Shown: positions 32,783 to 47,866 of the stretch, piece after piece
How positions within the stretch are numbered: the stretch's first letter is position 1
How the letters are laid out: each line of letters opens with the position of its first letter
Assembly: GCA_029204225.1 (NCBI GenBank)
Contig: CM055100.1
Location: forward strand, 45,409,685-45,473,684
Length of the DNA: 64,000 bases
Reading direction: 5' to 3'
DNA from: Diphasiastrum complanatum
Lineage: Eukaryota; Streptophyta; Lycopodiopsida; Lycopodiales; Lycopodiaceae
Notes under the pieces: generated by a model
Database searches by the model: none
Told to the model about the DNA's origin: nothing
Seen by the model: the letters and a program-made list of their open reading frames with translations, nothing else
Translations under genes and position numbers: made by a program

Positions 32783-35700
32783 CTAATCTCTAGCAAGATC
32801 CGTGGTAAGAGGGAGAGCTCCATCATAAGTGCTCTTGCAGACATCCCCGTAGTTGATTAGCTTTGGACCAAAAGGAACGACCTCCTTTTTGGGCCTAATA
32901 TCCTGTTTTGCAAAAATAACCACAACATACTTTAGAGAAGTACAATGAATTTACTCATCTTCTATTGAATCATGAAAGAACATAAATACCATTTCCATTG
33001 AGATAAAGCACAGAGTTATAAGTTGGGAGGTTAGGTGGGCTTTTTATGAGAAATATGTCTGCTTTTTCATGCACCTTGTAATCTACATAAATGACTTTGA
33101 CTACATATAGAGGAAAGAATTCATCCACTAAGTCTTACGTGATTTAGCTTTACTAAGGAAATAAGACAACTACATATCATCAAACAACACATGTCTAAAT
33201 CATTGGCTCAATTGTGTCTAAAGAAGCTTAGTGAACAAGAGGTATTGAGAGCGCATACATGCATGCACACACACTTTTTTTTTTTAAAACAATGTTGATC
33301 CTTCTCATGGATCATATCTTGGGGGCCATAAGTGATTGAAAAAAAGAAAAAAACACATACAATGTTGCAAATGCGGCCTTCATCACCTTATTTTCATGAC
33401 TATGAGCATGCACATGAGAAAAAAACAATGAAGTTCAAGGTTCGAAGTTTTGACCTGATCAAAAATTGTTGTTGGAATAGCAAGTGTTGCTAAAGCATTT
33501 GGAGAATCAACAATTCCTGAAATTCTTCCCTCGCATGGACAACAGGAAATAAGAAGATATGCCTGCATATCCAAGCACGTGCGTCATCCCAACTACATGC
33601 CAAATGGGCATGACTTGACCTCATTTTCTTTAGCCATTGAGTCTTGATTGCACTACTGACATATGGATGTTGCAATGAACAAATTTATATTGTTAGTTAG
33701 AGTTAATTAAGCAAAAATAAATAGTTATTGAGTGTAGTGCTTCTATGGTGAATGAAGGACAATGGTAAGGAATGACCATTGATCTCCACGATGTGAACAA
33801 ATATTATTCTTCGCTTACAAAACATAATTTAGCTACTGGTAAAATAGATTGAAGCAAATTAGTGTTGTATTTGTTATGATCTACATCATGTTCATGTAGA
33901 GGCTATTATGGAATGTTATCACATAGTGTTTGGCTCATATCACTTACGCAACTTGGGATGGCAAAGGGAGACCATGACACATCAAGCTTCAATTACATAT
34001 ATCAAATAGAAAGATTTTGGTTTGGTAGATACATACAATACTCCCTTATGCACCACATGCTACCTCGCCTGCGCACTAGTCGAGCTATGGCACTACATGC
34101 ACTAAGTGTCAATGTTGTTGATGTACAATTTTTAGTACTAAGATGTTGAGTGCAATTAAATACCACATTATCAATTTCAAGGGCCAATATAACTTCTATA
34201 TTATTCTCACTCAAACATACGATATCATATTGGGAGCGAATTGATCCACTTCCCTAGGAGAGGTGACATTGGATTTAGCATCATAATGTTTGTCTATTAC
34301 ACATGATGGCACAAGGACACAATCATTGGTATTGATTCTCACAAAGATTACCAACTTGTTACAAGCAAGATGATCTATAAGGAGCATATCCAAGGCTAGC
34401 TATGTAGCTTTGATATGTGTTCACGAGGCCTCTACTCCCTCAACCATCCTTAGAGCCGATCTTCATGAAGTGTCACTAACAAGTCCAATTCCTAAGAAAC
34501 TTGATTATTTGTTTCACCATTACCAACATGCATTTAAATTAATCACAATCCTTACCTCCATGTCAAAATATTAATTACCACCGCTAATCTTTTTCTTCCA
34601 TCATATACCTTATCACCTATCTCAATATGAGCAACTTTAGATAGACTGCCATATATTTGACCTTTTACTTTTTGACAAAAAGAAGGCCCTAAATGGCTCT
34701 ATATGAATTATCAAGCTTTGAACAAACTTTGTGTTTGATGATGCTATCTATCTTTCACATGGATGATTCATCTGATCAATTGCGCAAAGCAACCATCTTC
34801 TCCAAGATCACCTGAGATTTCGCTATCATGAAACACACGTACATCTAGAAAAGAGTCGAAGACATCCTTTCACACTTCATCAAGTTTGTATGAGTTTCTT
34901 GTTAAGTCATTTGAAATAGCCAAGGCCGAGTTCAAAAATATTTTTGTGAAAAATGTGTTACTATGTACTTCAATGGCACATTGATATTCAATATCACCCT
35001 TGTAGCTCATCTTGTTCATCTTAAATTCATTTTCCAACTTCTATTAAAAGACTAATTTTTGGTTACACCCTAAATATTTCTTTGTTTTCCAAGAAATCAA
35101 GCATTTGGAATTGTTTCTTTCTAATGGCACTACTCACATTGATCACTCCAAGATACTCTCCATATCTGGGCATGTCACCATTTATGCTCACAAAGTACGA
35201 ATGTTCCTTGGGCTAGCTACACAATAAAAAAAATCTATTCCCAAGTTTGCCACAATTGTCACCTGCCTTATTGTTTGCCATAGTTGTCTATCTACATCAC
35301 CACTTTCCATGCAACATCTTGACTTTAGACTCAATCTTAATGCAATCTCCCACAATTGCCCTTTTTAAATCAATTTTGTTGCTTCTGTAAAAGACAAGAC
35401 TCATGTCGAGCATAATCAAATTGACCAATGGCATTGAGCTAGCTTGTGAGGTATCGAACAAGGTTGCTTATGTCATAGATGATATCAAATCAAGTCATTG
35501 TGTAAACTTTTTATTGAGAACAAAAAAAACAATAAAGGTTATCTATTTGTGCATCATTTCTAAGTACATATACCGTATATTAATGTTATGCTTAGGATAG
35601 CTTATGGAGTTCACCCACAAAGTCTCAAACCATCAACCTGTCATGCATAGCATAGACCAATGCTATGACATCCCTACTCACTTCATTAGTGACCAAAGAG

Positions 35701-36220
35701 TAGGTGCTATGCTAAGCATAAGACATAAAATTTTCAAATTCGGGATTTTATGGGCTAAGAGACATAAACTTTGAGAAGTATCTTCTAGATTAAGTGCTTA
35801 ATGGATCAATTTTGCAATAGCTTTGTCTAGTGAACAAGAATGCATCCCTTAACTTAGAATATAAGGACATAGTCTTGTTTTGTTAGGCAAGGCCAAATAA
35901 AATCGATTTCCAAAAGATATAGACATAGTCTTGTTTTGCTAAGCAAGGCCAAATAAATTGATTTCCATGAAATATACATGTCTAAAAGTTTGATTGATTA
36001 TTTAAATTCAACTATTCATGTTACCAGGCTTACAATCAAAGGTAAGGAGAAGTTGGTGATGAAATTGCAGATATGGAATGTCTCAAATATTTCTTATATG
36101 CATAATAAGAAGATTTGCACATTTTCACAAATGAATTATCAAGATATATTGAAATCTAATGACCTCTTGTTTTGTACTTTTTTTTTCTACTTGGAGGGTT
36201 TGCAAGCAATGTGACTAATC

Positions 36221-36318
<98 letters not shown>

Positions 36319-39300
36319 TCCTTTGTGTATCCAAATTTGGAAAGATAGTTGATAGCATTTAGAACTGCTCGCTTGAAAGCAATGGTGGCATCAAGAAAAT
36401 GTTGTTTACCACTCTCATCCACACTTATACCTTCGAACACTAGCCATTCTGAGAATTTAGGCTCTAAAGGCCCAATTTCAAATATGGGATGGACATGCAA
36501 TTTTGATGGTCCAATTGGTGTTAAGTACTTTTTCATACCACCACGTAAAATCTCACACCTTGTGGCACAACAACAATACAACGAGCTCAATAAGTTGGAA
36601 AATCTAGCACGGTACATTAGTTTGTCAACTTTAACAAATGCAACACCTTAAAACATTGTCCTATATTCTACTGCTCTAACTAAATTGGCATTCATTTCAA
36701 TTTAGTGATGATCTTAAAAATACTTTAAGCATGTATGCAAAGAATGTGCATATTATTAGCCAAGACAATTAGTTTAAAAGCGTACCTCAATTCTAAGAAT
36801 CCATTCATTTCAATGGCACCACAAAAGGATACTTCTCCATCACCTTGAGAAAAGTGCATGTCACCCATACTTAAATTAGCACCATCAACAAATACAGGAA
36901 AATAAACTCTTGAACCTCTGCTCAGATTCTTAATATCACAATTTCCACCATTCTCCCTGCCTGGTGCTGTTCTTGCAGCCTCATTCGCAATTCGATACCA
37001 CTCCTTAGTGCCAACTTCCACCTGTTGGGTCATGTCTTCTAGGCATGTGTGAAATCTATGGATACAAAAATAAAGCTCGTAGATTTTGCAAAGCTGAAAT
37101 ATGATTCCCTATCTCATATTTACAAAATCAAAAGGAATTTCTTTTGTGCTTTTCCCATATGAGAACTATACTTTTTGCAACTCTTTCCATTGGCCATTCT
37201 TGTCCAACGATCAAGAAAGATTGATGTTGTTGATTATGATGCATTCATAAAGATGACGGTTTCTTAAACCCTGGATGAGAGTGAATTCCTACATGCACAC
37301 TCAATTGAGTTGAGGAACATGTTCATCGATTTATCACAAGATTTTCTCAATTTTCACTTTTTTATAAACTCTAAATATCACTGCATATCAAGTCAAACCT
37401 TCTGTTAAGGTTGGCTCCCACTTCCAAAAGTCCAAATGTGATCTCTTTATCGAAAAAAATTCCTCTTCACCCTAGAAAGTGCTCTAATATTAACTTTAGA
37501 ATAAATTCTCAGAAGATCATGCATAAACAATATAATGTCTACCGATTATCTCCAACCAATGAATCAAGAGGAATCAAAAATAGATTTGTTTCCTATAAAG
37601 GAGCATTTACAAAACAAGTTGATGATTTTTACAATTGTCAGGTGTCACAATGACAGGAGAAGAAGTTTATTCATAGTTTTGAACCTATGTCGTACTTACT
37701 ATTACTATGGTTATGAAGATGCATAAAATTACACATAAAATCTTGCAATCTCCACAATAAGGCATATGAAGTAGCAAAGAATCATTTCTTACTTTGCTTG
37801 TTAAGGGAATTTTGGCTTCATCAGTGAATATACTCATATGTGATGGATGTGGTAAGCCTCACTAACTATAACATAAGTCAAACTTCATTCTCCAATCATG
37901 TTCAAGAAGACATTAGTACAACTTTCCTTCATTCCCCAATCATGTTCATGAAGATCACTAGCAAAACAAATTGAAAGAATGGACGTATGAATGAATGAAG
38001 GAAAGTTCTTACTAATGTCTTTCAAGTACCAAAGGTTAGACTAAAAGAAGTACACTTCAAGTATGTTTCATGCTATGGGATTCGGGAACATAAAACACTC
38101 CAAGAAGAGCTGGAGTGGCCCATAAACAAAAACATTGAAAGCATTACCTTTCCAAGTAAAGCATTTTTTACCAAGGGTAGACTTGCAAGAGGGCGCATAT
38201 GAAGAATCCCACAAAGTGTAGTGGCACTTTCACCGCCTTCAACCAAATTTCTTTCACGAGTGTTCCATATCTCCAGTAGTTCCTTAGAAGGTGCAGTACC
38301 AATCAACCCAGGGTGTATCAATCCAGGAAACCGGACTCCTACAATTTTCTAGTGATATGTTAGCAAATTTTATCTTGCTAGTAAAGTATATCAAAAACCA
38401 ATTTTGTTCGGATTTTCAGCAAATTTAATTTGCTAGTAACAAACATGAAACAAAATTTGCTCTAGCACATGAAGCCTATACTTTGATCGCTCTGAAGCTT
38501 GTGAAGGCAAACAAACCATTCCACCTAGCTCTTCCCAATGCCCGTAGTAAACTTTCCTTGAAGGGCACATTTCCTATGGAGGGAAGTGAGAAGAGTGCAG
38601 CTAGAACTACTATTCTGAAGCCCATTTATGGAAAGTTAAATCTGCACTAGAGTCTCCAGATTGTGGGTGCAAACTATAACATACATGTTTTATTGCTTAC
38701 TTCGAATTATCAGATAATATTACATGACTTTAGTACAGCAGCTTCATAAGATAATCAAAAGTACAGAAGAAGAACAAAAGTAGTTTCTGTAAGGAACTTG
38801 TTGTAAGGATGGTATTAAACATTGCAGGTGCAGTTGATACTCAGCATCCCAAAATCCGTGAGATAATTTTTGCAAAAAGCATCAGGAGCTAACCCACCTG
38901 GAATATGTCGAGAGGATGCGAAAATACCATCAAAGTACCAAACAGCCTTTGTGGCATATGGAAAATGATCTGTCAAGAAGCTACCACCATTCTCGCGGTC
39001 AAATGTTCCTGTAAACCCCCATTCATCTCCTGGAAGTGGGCCTAGGTTGCATATCTCAACCATGAGAAGATCACCAGGTTTTGCAGGAACACCAGATGAA
39101 TCCGAAACTTTAATCGGGCCACTGAGATAATGACCCTGCAAATAAGATACACAGAATGAAGAGATTCAGTTTCAACACTCAAATTAAGCATTGTCTGTCA
39201 TGTGCTAGAGCAAATTGGATGACAAAGCATTACAAATTATGTAAATAGTCACCCTTGAGAGGTCAACATTCTTCATATCTTCAGCAGAGTCGTTGTCATG

Positions 39301-39471
39301 AATCTGCCCACCAGTACAATCCAAAGTCTCTACTCGAAATAACTCCCCCTCCTGAACCTCTGCAACAGGGGGAATATCTGGGTGCCATCTATTGTGCAAA
39401 GGCTTCTCTTGCTCCGAAGGCTTTCTGTTGAGATCCACTTTTACGACTGCTCTTGGAGTTCTAGGAGCCAT
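32783..39471 (-). CDS. Formamidase / acetamidase family (FmdA_AmdA), seven exons
   Basis: Predicted cytosolic amidohydrolase that releases ammonia and formate from formamide. Exons on the minus strand: 39471-39253, 39135-38898, 38338-38148, 37021-36786, 36558-36315, 33562-33455 and 32902-32783. The sum is 1356 bases, 451 residues plus stop, with every join in phase and every intron GT-AG. Start is ATG 39471 (MAPRTPRAVVKVDL); the open frame continues upstream only to a GTG. Family blocks in order: DCTGGQIHDND, GPLPGDEWGFTGTFDRENGG, PGLIHPGLIGTAPS, VDGANLSMGDMHFSQGDGE, FEGISVDESGKQHF and ISCCPCEGRISGIVD. The length matches plant formamidases. Introns are 117, 559, 1126, 227, 2752 and 552 bp. 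Introns 5 and 6 have weak donors (GTCTCT, GTCAAA). No stop or frameshift was found, so the gene looks functional. Confidence 0.93.
33563..36314 (-). other. Formamidase intron 5 (2752 bp)
   Basis: Bounded by GTCTCTCTC at the donor and TATGCAG at the acceptor. The interior is AT-rich with no gene recognised on either strand. Small open frames here lack any family motif, and a few short words suggest old retroelement debris. The donor is the end of a CT microsatellite. Confidence 0.8.
36223..36313 (+). repeat. (GA)45 microsatellite abutting a splice donor
   Basis: An uninterrupted 91-base AG repeat. On the gene strand it reads (CT)n beginning right after the exon, so donor GT and bases +3 onward (CTCTCT) are microsatellite sequence. 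The open frame of repeated Ser-Leu across it is an artefact. Confidence 0.97.
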
Positions 39472-39756
39472 CTTTGCCACTCACAGACCTTCCTTTTTTC
39501 GGTTCCTGAAAATGGCTACCTGCCCACAAGTTGGAAACTATCAAGTGCTGAGAAAGCTCGAGGGCTAGGCTTCACAGACCAAAAAAGGTTGCAATTTCAA
39601 TCACATGACTGATTTCTGCAGCATAAAACCATGATAATCAACCAAGTTGCTGCAGAATATCAACTATTCCAGATAAGCTACTAAAATGTCCACTCCCATT
39701 AATACTCAGCACATACATTGAACCACAATTGGACAACAGATATGAGTATAACTATC

Positions 39757-39766
39757 CTTTATAGTA
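39757..39766 (-). promoter_or_regulatory. Candidate TATA box for the formamidase gene
   Basis: ACTATAAAGG on the gene strand, 286 bp upstream of the ATG. A possible promoter, but other AT-rich sites exist. Confidence 0.3.
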
Positions 39767-39961
39767 CAAGAGACAGGCAAACAATTGATCTGCCGACACT
39801 AAGTAAAGCCCAGTTCCGAAATGTATAGCCAAAGACATTAGAATTATCTTGTCCATCTTACCAGGCCACAAAGTAAACTAAATAAGCTTGGATTAGAATA
39901 CAATGATTCACTTGCAATGCAACCCAGAGACACTGGAGATGTGCTTATTATTGAACATGTT

Positions 39962-39964
<3 letters not shown>

Positions 39965-39994
<30 letters not shown>
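39965..39994 (+). repeat. CT microsatellite upstream of formamidase
   Basis: About fifteen CT units, reading GA on the gene strand, about 200 bp above the candidate TATA. GA-rich tracts can bind BBR/BPC (GAGA-binding) factors in plants; function is inferred only. Confidence 0.9.
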
Positions 39995-42300
<2,306 letters not shown>

Positions 42301-42951
42301 AAAAGTGATGGAGAATCAAAGATCTAGATCCAAACTATGAGCTAGAATCAAGACTAGTTACCAAAACTAGCTAATTTGGCATTTAACTCCACAATAGACA
42401 CATAGATTTGATCAAATACACTAAAGTAAACTGAAGCAAGCTTCTCAGACCTGGAAACAACTTTAGTACCTTCCAAAGCAAGTACTTAATGCATAAAATC
42501 ACTCACATCCAATAGCTAGAACTCGCCACCAAAAGACAATGTTGATAGAAGTGGAAAGCCTCGATTTTTTTTCATGTTTGGATGGAGATCCCATCATACA
42601 TTTATACATTTCAAGCTTGGATCTAAACATTTTAGGTCATCTCCGTACTTATCATAACCTAACCCTAACATTTAACCTAATAGGTCATTGGATCCACCCT
42701 AATATGGGGTCAAGATCTCAAGATCCAAAAACAATATAAAACATGCTATTTTAGCTCCTAGAATTTCTCTAGCTTATCTAAGCACACTTTGGCCTCATTT
42801 CAAAGATGCTATCACAATGTAATATGAGGAATGAAGTCTTGGGAAAGCATCTTGTGCTATTTGGCACGTATGGCATCTATTTACATGGCCATCTTGCCAA
42901 TACAATGCATGTGACCAAAATTGGTCAAGCTAGAATTGTGAAATTTCAACA
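42301..42951 (-). repeat. Candidate Copia LTR (3' or solo), minus orientation
   Basis: Starts TGTTGAAATTTCACAATTC at 42951, preceded on the minus strand by the purine run CAGGAGGAG (42952-42960), the arrangement seen at the other Copia 3' LTRs here. The lower edge is arbitrary, and no coding region or second copy is found. Confidence 0.42.
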
Positions 42952-42960
42952 CTCCTCCTG

Positions 42961-43341
42961 ACAATTTAGCTTGATGAGACTATCCTAGATCAATAATTAT
43001 TACATGCATAAAAACAACATAATTTATACTTCTTTGATGTATGTAGTGAGTATGATCACTCTTTACAATAAGAACTTTATCATTAGGGCCAACAACATCA
43101 CAAGTAATTTTATCAATGGCAGTAATGAAATGGTGCAAGTCAACTACTTTCCTCATGCAACAAATGATAGTCTAAATGAAGAGATTAGGAGAAGGAAGGG
43201 GTTCTCCATAACCAAGAATCTAGAAACCAACCTGAGGACTGAAACATAAAGATAGACCTAAGTTAGCCATAAAACTCAATCAGGTAAATGTAAGGTACTA
43301 CGTTGGACAAAAGGTAGTCAGGTGTGCATCTAAAAAGATGC

Positions 43342-43379
<38 letters not shown>

Positions 43380-44500
43380 ACACATTTCACATAGTTGCAT
43401 ATGTTAATCAAATAAATGATAACCCTATATTCATGCATCCTTCAAGTAAGCCATCTTTACGTTTCATTTGTGATTGTTAACAAAAAGCTCTTTCGAAGCT
43501 ACTTACTCGTATATAAGAAATGTTCCTAAAACATATGTCAACTGAAACTGAAACCGTATGTCATAAAGTGTCCCTCGTCATAAGAATGAAAGAAAGTGCT
43601 AAGCATAATACCTGAATCCATGGTGAACCCATATCCTAAGTATTAGCCATCCTTCACTTAATGGTATTTCCCGTCTATCAACATTAGTTCATTCCAAAAA
43701 AAATTGTCAAAGGATGTCTATATACCGTTCACACATAATACAAAAACCAGCAAGTTCTTCCTTCACAGATCTTAATGGATAAGAGAGACACTTTTATCTA
43801 TTACATTTCGAAAGTTCACCATGTAATGCTCTAAGGTAACCTAGCTTAAATCAGCATAGTAAAAGTGATTTCCATTGCTTCTATTCATCCTCAAAACTAA
43901 GTTTTCCCACGTAGTAATTCCGGAAGGTAAATGCACCTTGCTCCAAGAGAAAGGACCTCATGGATGCCATAATCAATTGAGAGATTGACTTGTAATGGAT
44001 CCAAAAAACAAGTACAAATGTTGTTTCTTTCTCAAAAAAGGATTTGATAAATGGTGTCCAACCAAAACCAAATTGCGATCTTGCAACAAATTTGAGAGCG
44101 CAATCTCAATAGCTATGACAATCTCTCTCAATCTAGATCTAGCTTCTCTTCAAAGATGAAGCACCACAAGATTTTGATCCACCTTCTTCTAAGCACGTGT
44201 AGGGTTTTGACATTCAGCTGTTAAATGAATTTGACTATCCATCAAATTTTAAATAGGCCCATGTTAGAAAATAAAAGATATAAAAAAATGCATAATGAAA
44301 ATAGATGGCATTTTTGACAATCAAAATATAAATTGTAAAAAAATATGTCGAAGACAATCCAATACAAACCAAGTCAGAATCAATTTTGATCAAACAATCA
44401 ATTGATTACTCAAGCTAAATTATGCAAATTTTGCTACATAAAAATCACAAATACACATTTCAAGTATACAGTACGTATAGACAAATGTTGCTAAAATATT
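42961..44500. other. Intergenic DNA with a GA microsatellite
   Basis: A GA tract of about 30 bases lies at 43348-43377. No gene recognised; the 81-codon frame at 43004 has no motif. Confidence 0.4.
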
Positions 44501-44759
44501 ATCAAATTCATATATGCAAGCAAAGTAGCTTGTAGATGGGAGTGAAATTATAGGAACACACAAAATTCTAACTAGGAAAAATAAGCTTCAAGAAGTTGCA
44601 TACATAGAGTGAGAACTGTGAAGGATTTCAGATCATTCAAGATCCAATCCATGTCCCTGATCTTTGGTTACAATAAGGAACAAACCAACAATCCTGCCAA
44701 TGTAGAAAAACCAGCATCGACATACAAAACGAGATGCAAACTCTAAGAGATACTGATCA

Positions 44760-45261
44760 AACATGAACCAAAACATAAAATATAGTTGTTGTCCGTACAA
44801 TTACAGTAACCTACTATATTTCACACGTGTGGAACAAAAAATAGCAAAATATGAGCATTCTACACACAAGATTGCAAGATATCATCAAGAGAGTGCACCA
44901 ATGAGTAGTAGAACCCAAAGAGAACCATGTATAATGATGAAATGAGAGAGAGAGAAGAGAGAAGATGTGTCTCTCCACAAGTTTCCTCCTTTTATAGCAG
45001 GTCCAAATTCTATTTGGCCACTTGGTTTTCCCTCCAAAATGCTAACCCTACTATTTTTAGGTCTAGGTTCAAAGTACCCAACATTCAAATTGGAATCTCT
45101 CTCAAACTCGACTACCAACTTTCTCACACTTTCAGAAAGTGTTTATTGAATGTATTTTAAACTAGTATAACTTCAAAAAGTTTATCTCTAAGTCTAAAAT
45201 GATTTTTGGCCTCAATTGACAATTTACCAAAATATGACTAAACTTGTTGAAATTTCTCACA
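44760..45261 (-). repeat. Element F 3' LTR
   Basis: Starts TGTGAGAAATTTCAAC at 45261 after the purine run AGTTGAAGAGGGAG (45262-45275). The part 45011-45261 matches 53797-54043 at about 93%. A TTTATAGC box lies near 44991 and CACACGTGTGG at 44822. The lower end is not determined. Confidence 0.7.
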
Positions 45262-45442
45262 CTCCCTCTTCAACTAGTTTTGGCATAGTTTTAACCATAC
45301 TACTTTGATCCAACTTTAGAATAATATCCATCCTAAGTATAGATCTCCTTTCTAAGGTTAGAAAGTATCTTTCATAAATGACATAGAGAATAGTGTCCAA
45401 ATTGGATGCTTCACTATTTCTTACATCAATTTTACACATCAA
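45257..45442 (-). pseudogene. C-terminal tail of the element F polyprotein
   Basis: The last residues RRSILRMDIILKL...MPKLVEEGV parallel the end of the element G polyprotein (HRSNLGMCSKTML...NVEEGV). The stop codon lies within the LTR start, as in G. Upstream sequence is cut by the E insertion at 45443. Confidence 0.6.
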
Positions 45443-45447
45443 GATAT

Positions 45448-46297
45448 TGTTAAAAATTCACTTCAAACTTGTTATACTTGATGTATCTTGAGATATGAGA
45501 TCATGATAGGATCTCACACGTGTGGAGTCTGTTCCCACATGTGAAAAGATGTACATAACTTGTTTTTATAAAGTTAGATTGATTTTAGATGGATCTACCC
45601 ATGTGTGAAATTGACCTTTGGGTAGAATCTAGAAATGAGTCAAATTGGTCAAACTTTTGTAGATAGAATGCACTTCCATGTGAATGAGTAAATGCTCCCA
45701 CATGTAAAGATGCCATTCACACATGTGGATAAGATATTAGATGATAAAATAGAGAGATTCCATTAGATCCTATTTTATAGGGAATATTTCTATAAATGTG
45801 GAAGACTAGCTTTTTGTTTTCTAGCCAAAGAGAATAGTCAACTTTGAGAGATGAGCATATATGGCTCCCATTGGTGGATCTGGATGACTAGGCACTCTTC
45901 ACACATGTGAAGTCTTGATGGCCAGTACACAGCTCGTGGATGTACTTGATCTATAAACGGATCAACCAAATCAATGAGAAGTTGACGAGACATTGGCAAA
46001 TTCTAGTTTACTTGTATTTTCCACATTTGTCTTGAGTTTTGGTGAGTAGAATGCTCTTGTATGCTTGAATACTTTAATCTCTATTTGCAGTCTATGCAGC
46101 TACTGTCCTCCACATGTGTGAGGCTACTCTTCATAGTTTTTAATCATTTGATCCATTCCTCTTGCTTAAATCATAGTGTAATGCATCTAGATCAAGATCT
46201 AACACTTAGAACTTGATAGATCATTGTGTTAAGCAATCAATAAATCTTAATGATTATTTTGTACAATCAAAGTTGTACTTTTCTCTAAAAATTGACA
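45448..46297 (+). repeat. Element E 5' LTR (850 bp)
   Basis: Begins TGTTAAAAATTCACTTC and ends AAATTGACA. It carries about eight CACRTGTG-like sites (for example at 45514, 45536, 45718, 45900 and 46110). Confidence 0.93.
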
Positions 46298-46310
46298 TGG
46301 TATCAAAGCC
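46298..46310 (+). promoter_or_regulatory. Element E primer binding site (tRNA-iMet)
   Basis: TGGTATCAAAGCC directly follows the LTR end; one base differs from the canonical iMet PBS (A for G). Confidence 0.85.
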
Positions 46311-46883
46311 AAGTCTAAGAGTGATCTAATGATTAATGAATCTTGTGAAATCATTGACAATGAGTTGTTTTTTAGCTTTACTTGAGAGGGCAAGGAGATA
46401 GGTACTATCAATATTTTTGGTCAAGATCGATTTGTGGGCTGCTGATGTACTGTCCACATGTGTGAAATCATATAGAAACCTTCAAATTAACTTCCTTTAG
46501 TGTTTTTGACCCAAAAATGTGCATACTAGTCCAAAATTCAAGGTTTTTGGTGCATTGTCTAGATCTAGTTCAATCTATTGAATGCTAATGATCAAATAGT
46601 GTTTTGATTCATTGAAGCACTTAATTTTGAAGCATTAGATCAGATCTATAAGGCTTATTTGTTCAAATCTTAAGTGTGTGTGAAATATCAAACAAAATTG
46701 TACTAGAATCAATTTTTTGGAGGAGTGATTTGCTAGGATATTTGAAGTAGATCTATTATACCATCATCCAAGTTGAACTAGGTTGATTGGGTCGAGATGA
46801 GAAGCTTCTTGGAAAGCTAGAAATCTATCTTAGATCACTCTTTATCGAGAGATCTTTGTGCATCTCATAGGATTTCATTCACA

Positions 46884-47866
46884 ATGTCATCCATGGGTGG
46901 ATATTTGTTAGAATCTAGTGAGAAACTAACTCCACAAACTATTCCATTTGGAAAGTGAAGATGGAATCACTACTTGTGATCCATGACCTCTTTGATATTG
47001 TTTTGGAGTTGAGGAAGAGCCTCGAGCTGACCAAGAACAACTATGATACAAGAAGAGGGCTAGATTAGCCTTACATTGCTTAAAGTTGAATGTAAGCAAT
47101 GACCTCTTGAAGGAGGTGGCTTCTTGTGCCTCATCAAAAGAGGCTTGGGATTCACTAAAGAATATTTATGAATCCAATAACACTTAAAGAGTGCTTATGC
47201 TAAGAAATTTGATCTTGCAAAGCATGATGGGAAGTGGAGAAAATGGACAAGAGTATGTCCTAAGAGTAAAATCTTTGAACAAAGAATTGGGATCTATAGG
47301 AGAGAAGATCCAAGACAATGAACTAGTACAAGTAATTTTGAATGGATTAGGTGATGAATTCTCTAATCTAGTTCAATCTTTTGCTATTCAAGACCAACTT
47401 CCATCAATTGATAAGTTGCATAATGTTCTTGTGGCCGAGGAGAGTAGGATTCTACACCTCAAAACAAGAATGGGGCCTTTGTCACTACATAATGGTGATG
47501 AGAAAGCAAACTTCACATCAAAAGGCAGGAAGAAGACTCATCCATTCAAGAAGTTCCAAGGCAAGGAGGTTGAGGCAAAGGATGGAGGATCTAAAAGTGT
47601 GAATATGGGTAGGGAGGAGTTGACTCAAGTGGACTTTGGCACAAAAGATTAGGCCATCCTAATCTTCAAGCAATGGGATCCATGGCATCAAAGGAGCTAG
47701 CTCTCGGCCTACCAAAATCTTTCAAGTGTGGCAAAGTGTGTGAGGCATGTGGCCTTGCAAATTCACACAAGACATCCTACAAGAGATCTTTGACAAGATC
47801 TACCTCACCTTTGGATCTTATTCATTCAGATGTACATGCTTTTTCTCATGAAAGTAAGGTGCCTTA
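46884..47866 (+). pseudogene. Element E gag joined to the pre-integrase region
   Basis: Gag starts at the ATG at 46884 (MSSMGGYLLESSEKL), with indels before 47191. It then stays open to 47652 through LNGLGDEFSNLVQSFA and a basic linker (KGRKKTHPFKKFQGKE). Instead of a zinc knuckle and protease it passes into NMGREELTQVD and, in the next frame, LWHKRLGHPNLQAMGS...CGKVCEACGLANSH, the integrase zinc region. Element C has the same join words (NMVKEELNLVELWHKRLGH) after an intact protease, so E has lost about 600-700 bp here. Confidence 0.85.

Noticed and set aside
33563-36222. Small open frames between 33.9 and 36.2 kb
   Set aside because: The stretch is intron 5 of the formamidase gene; none shows a domain.
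39472-39480. Formamidase start nine bases earlier
   Set aside because: That codon is GTG; the ATG at 39471 gives the family-type MAP start.
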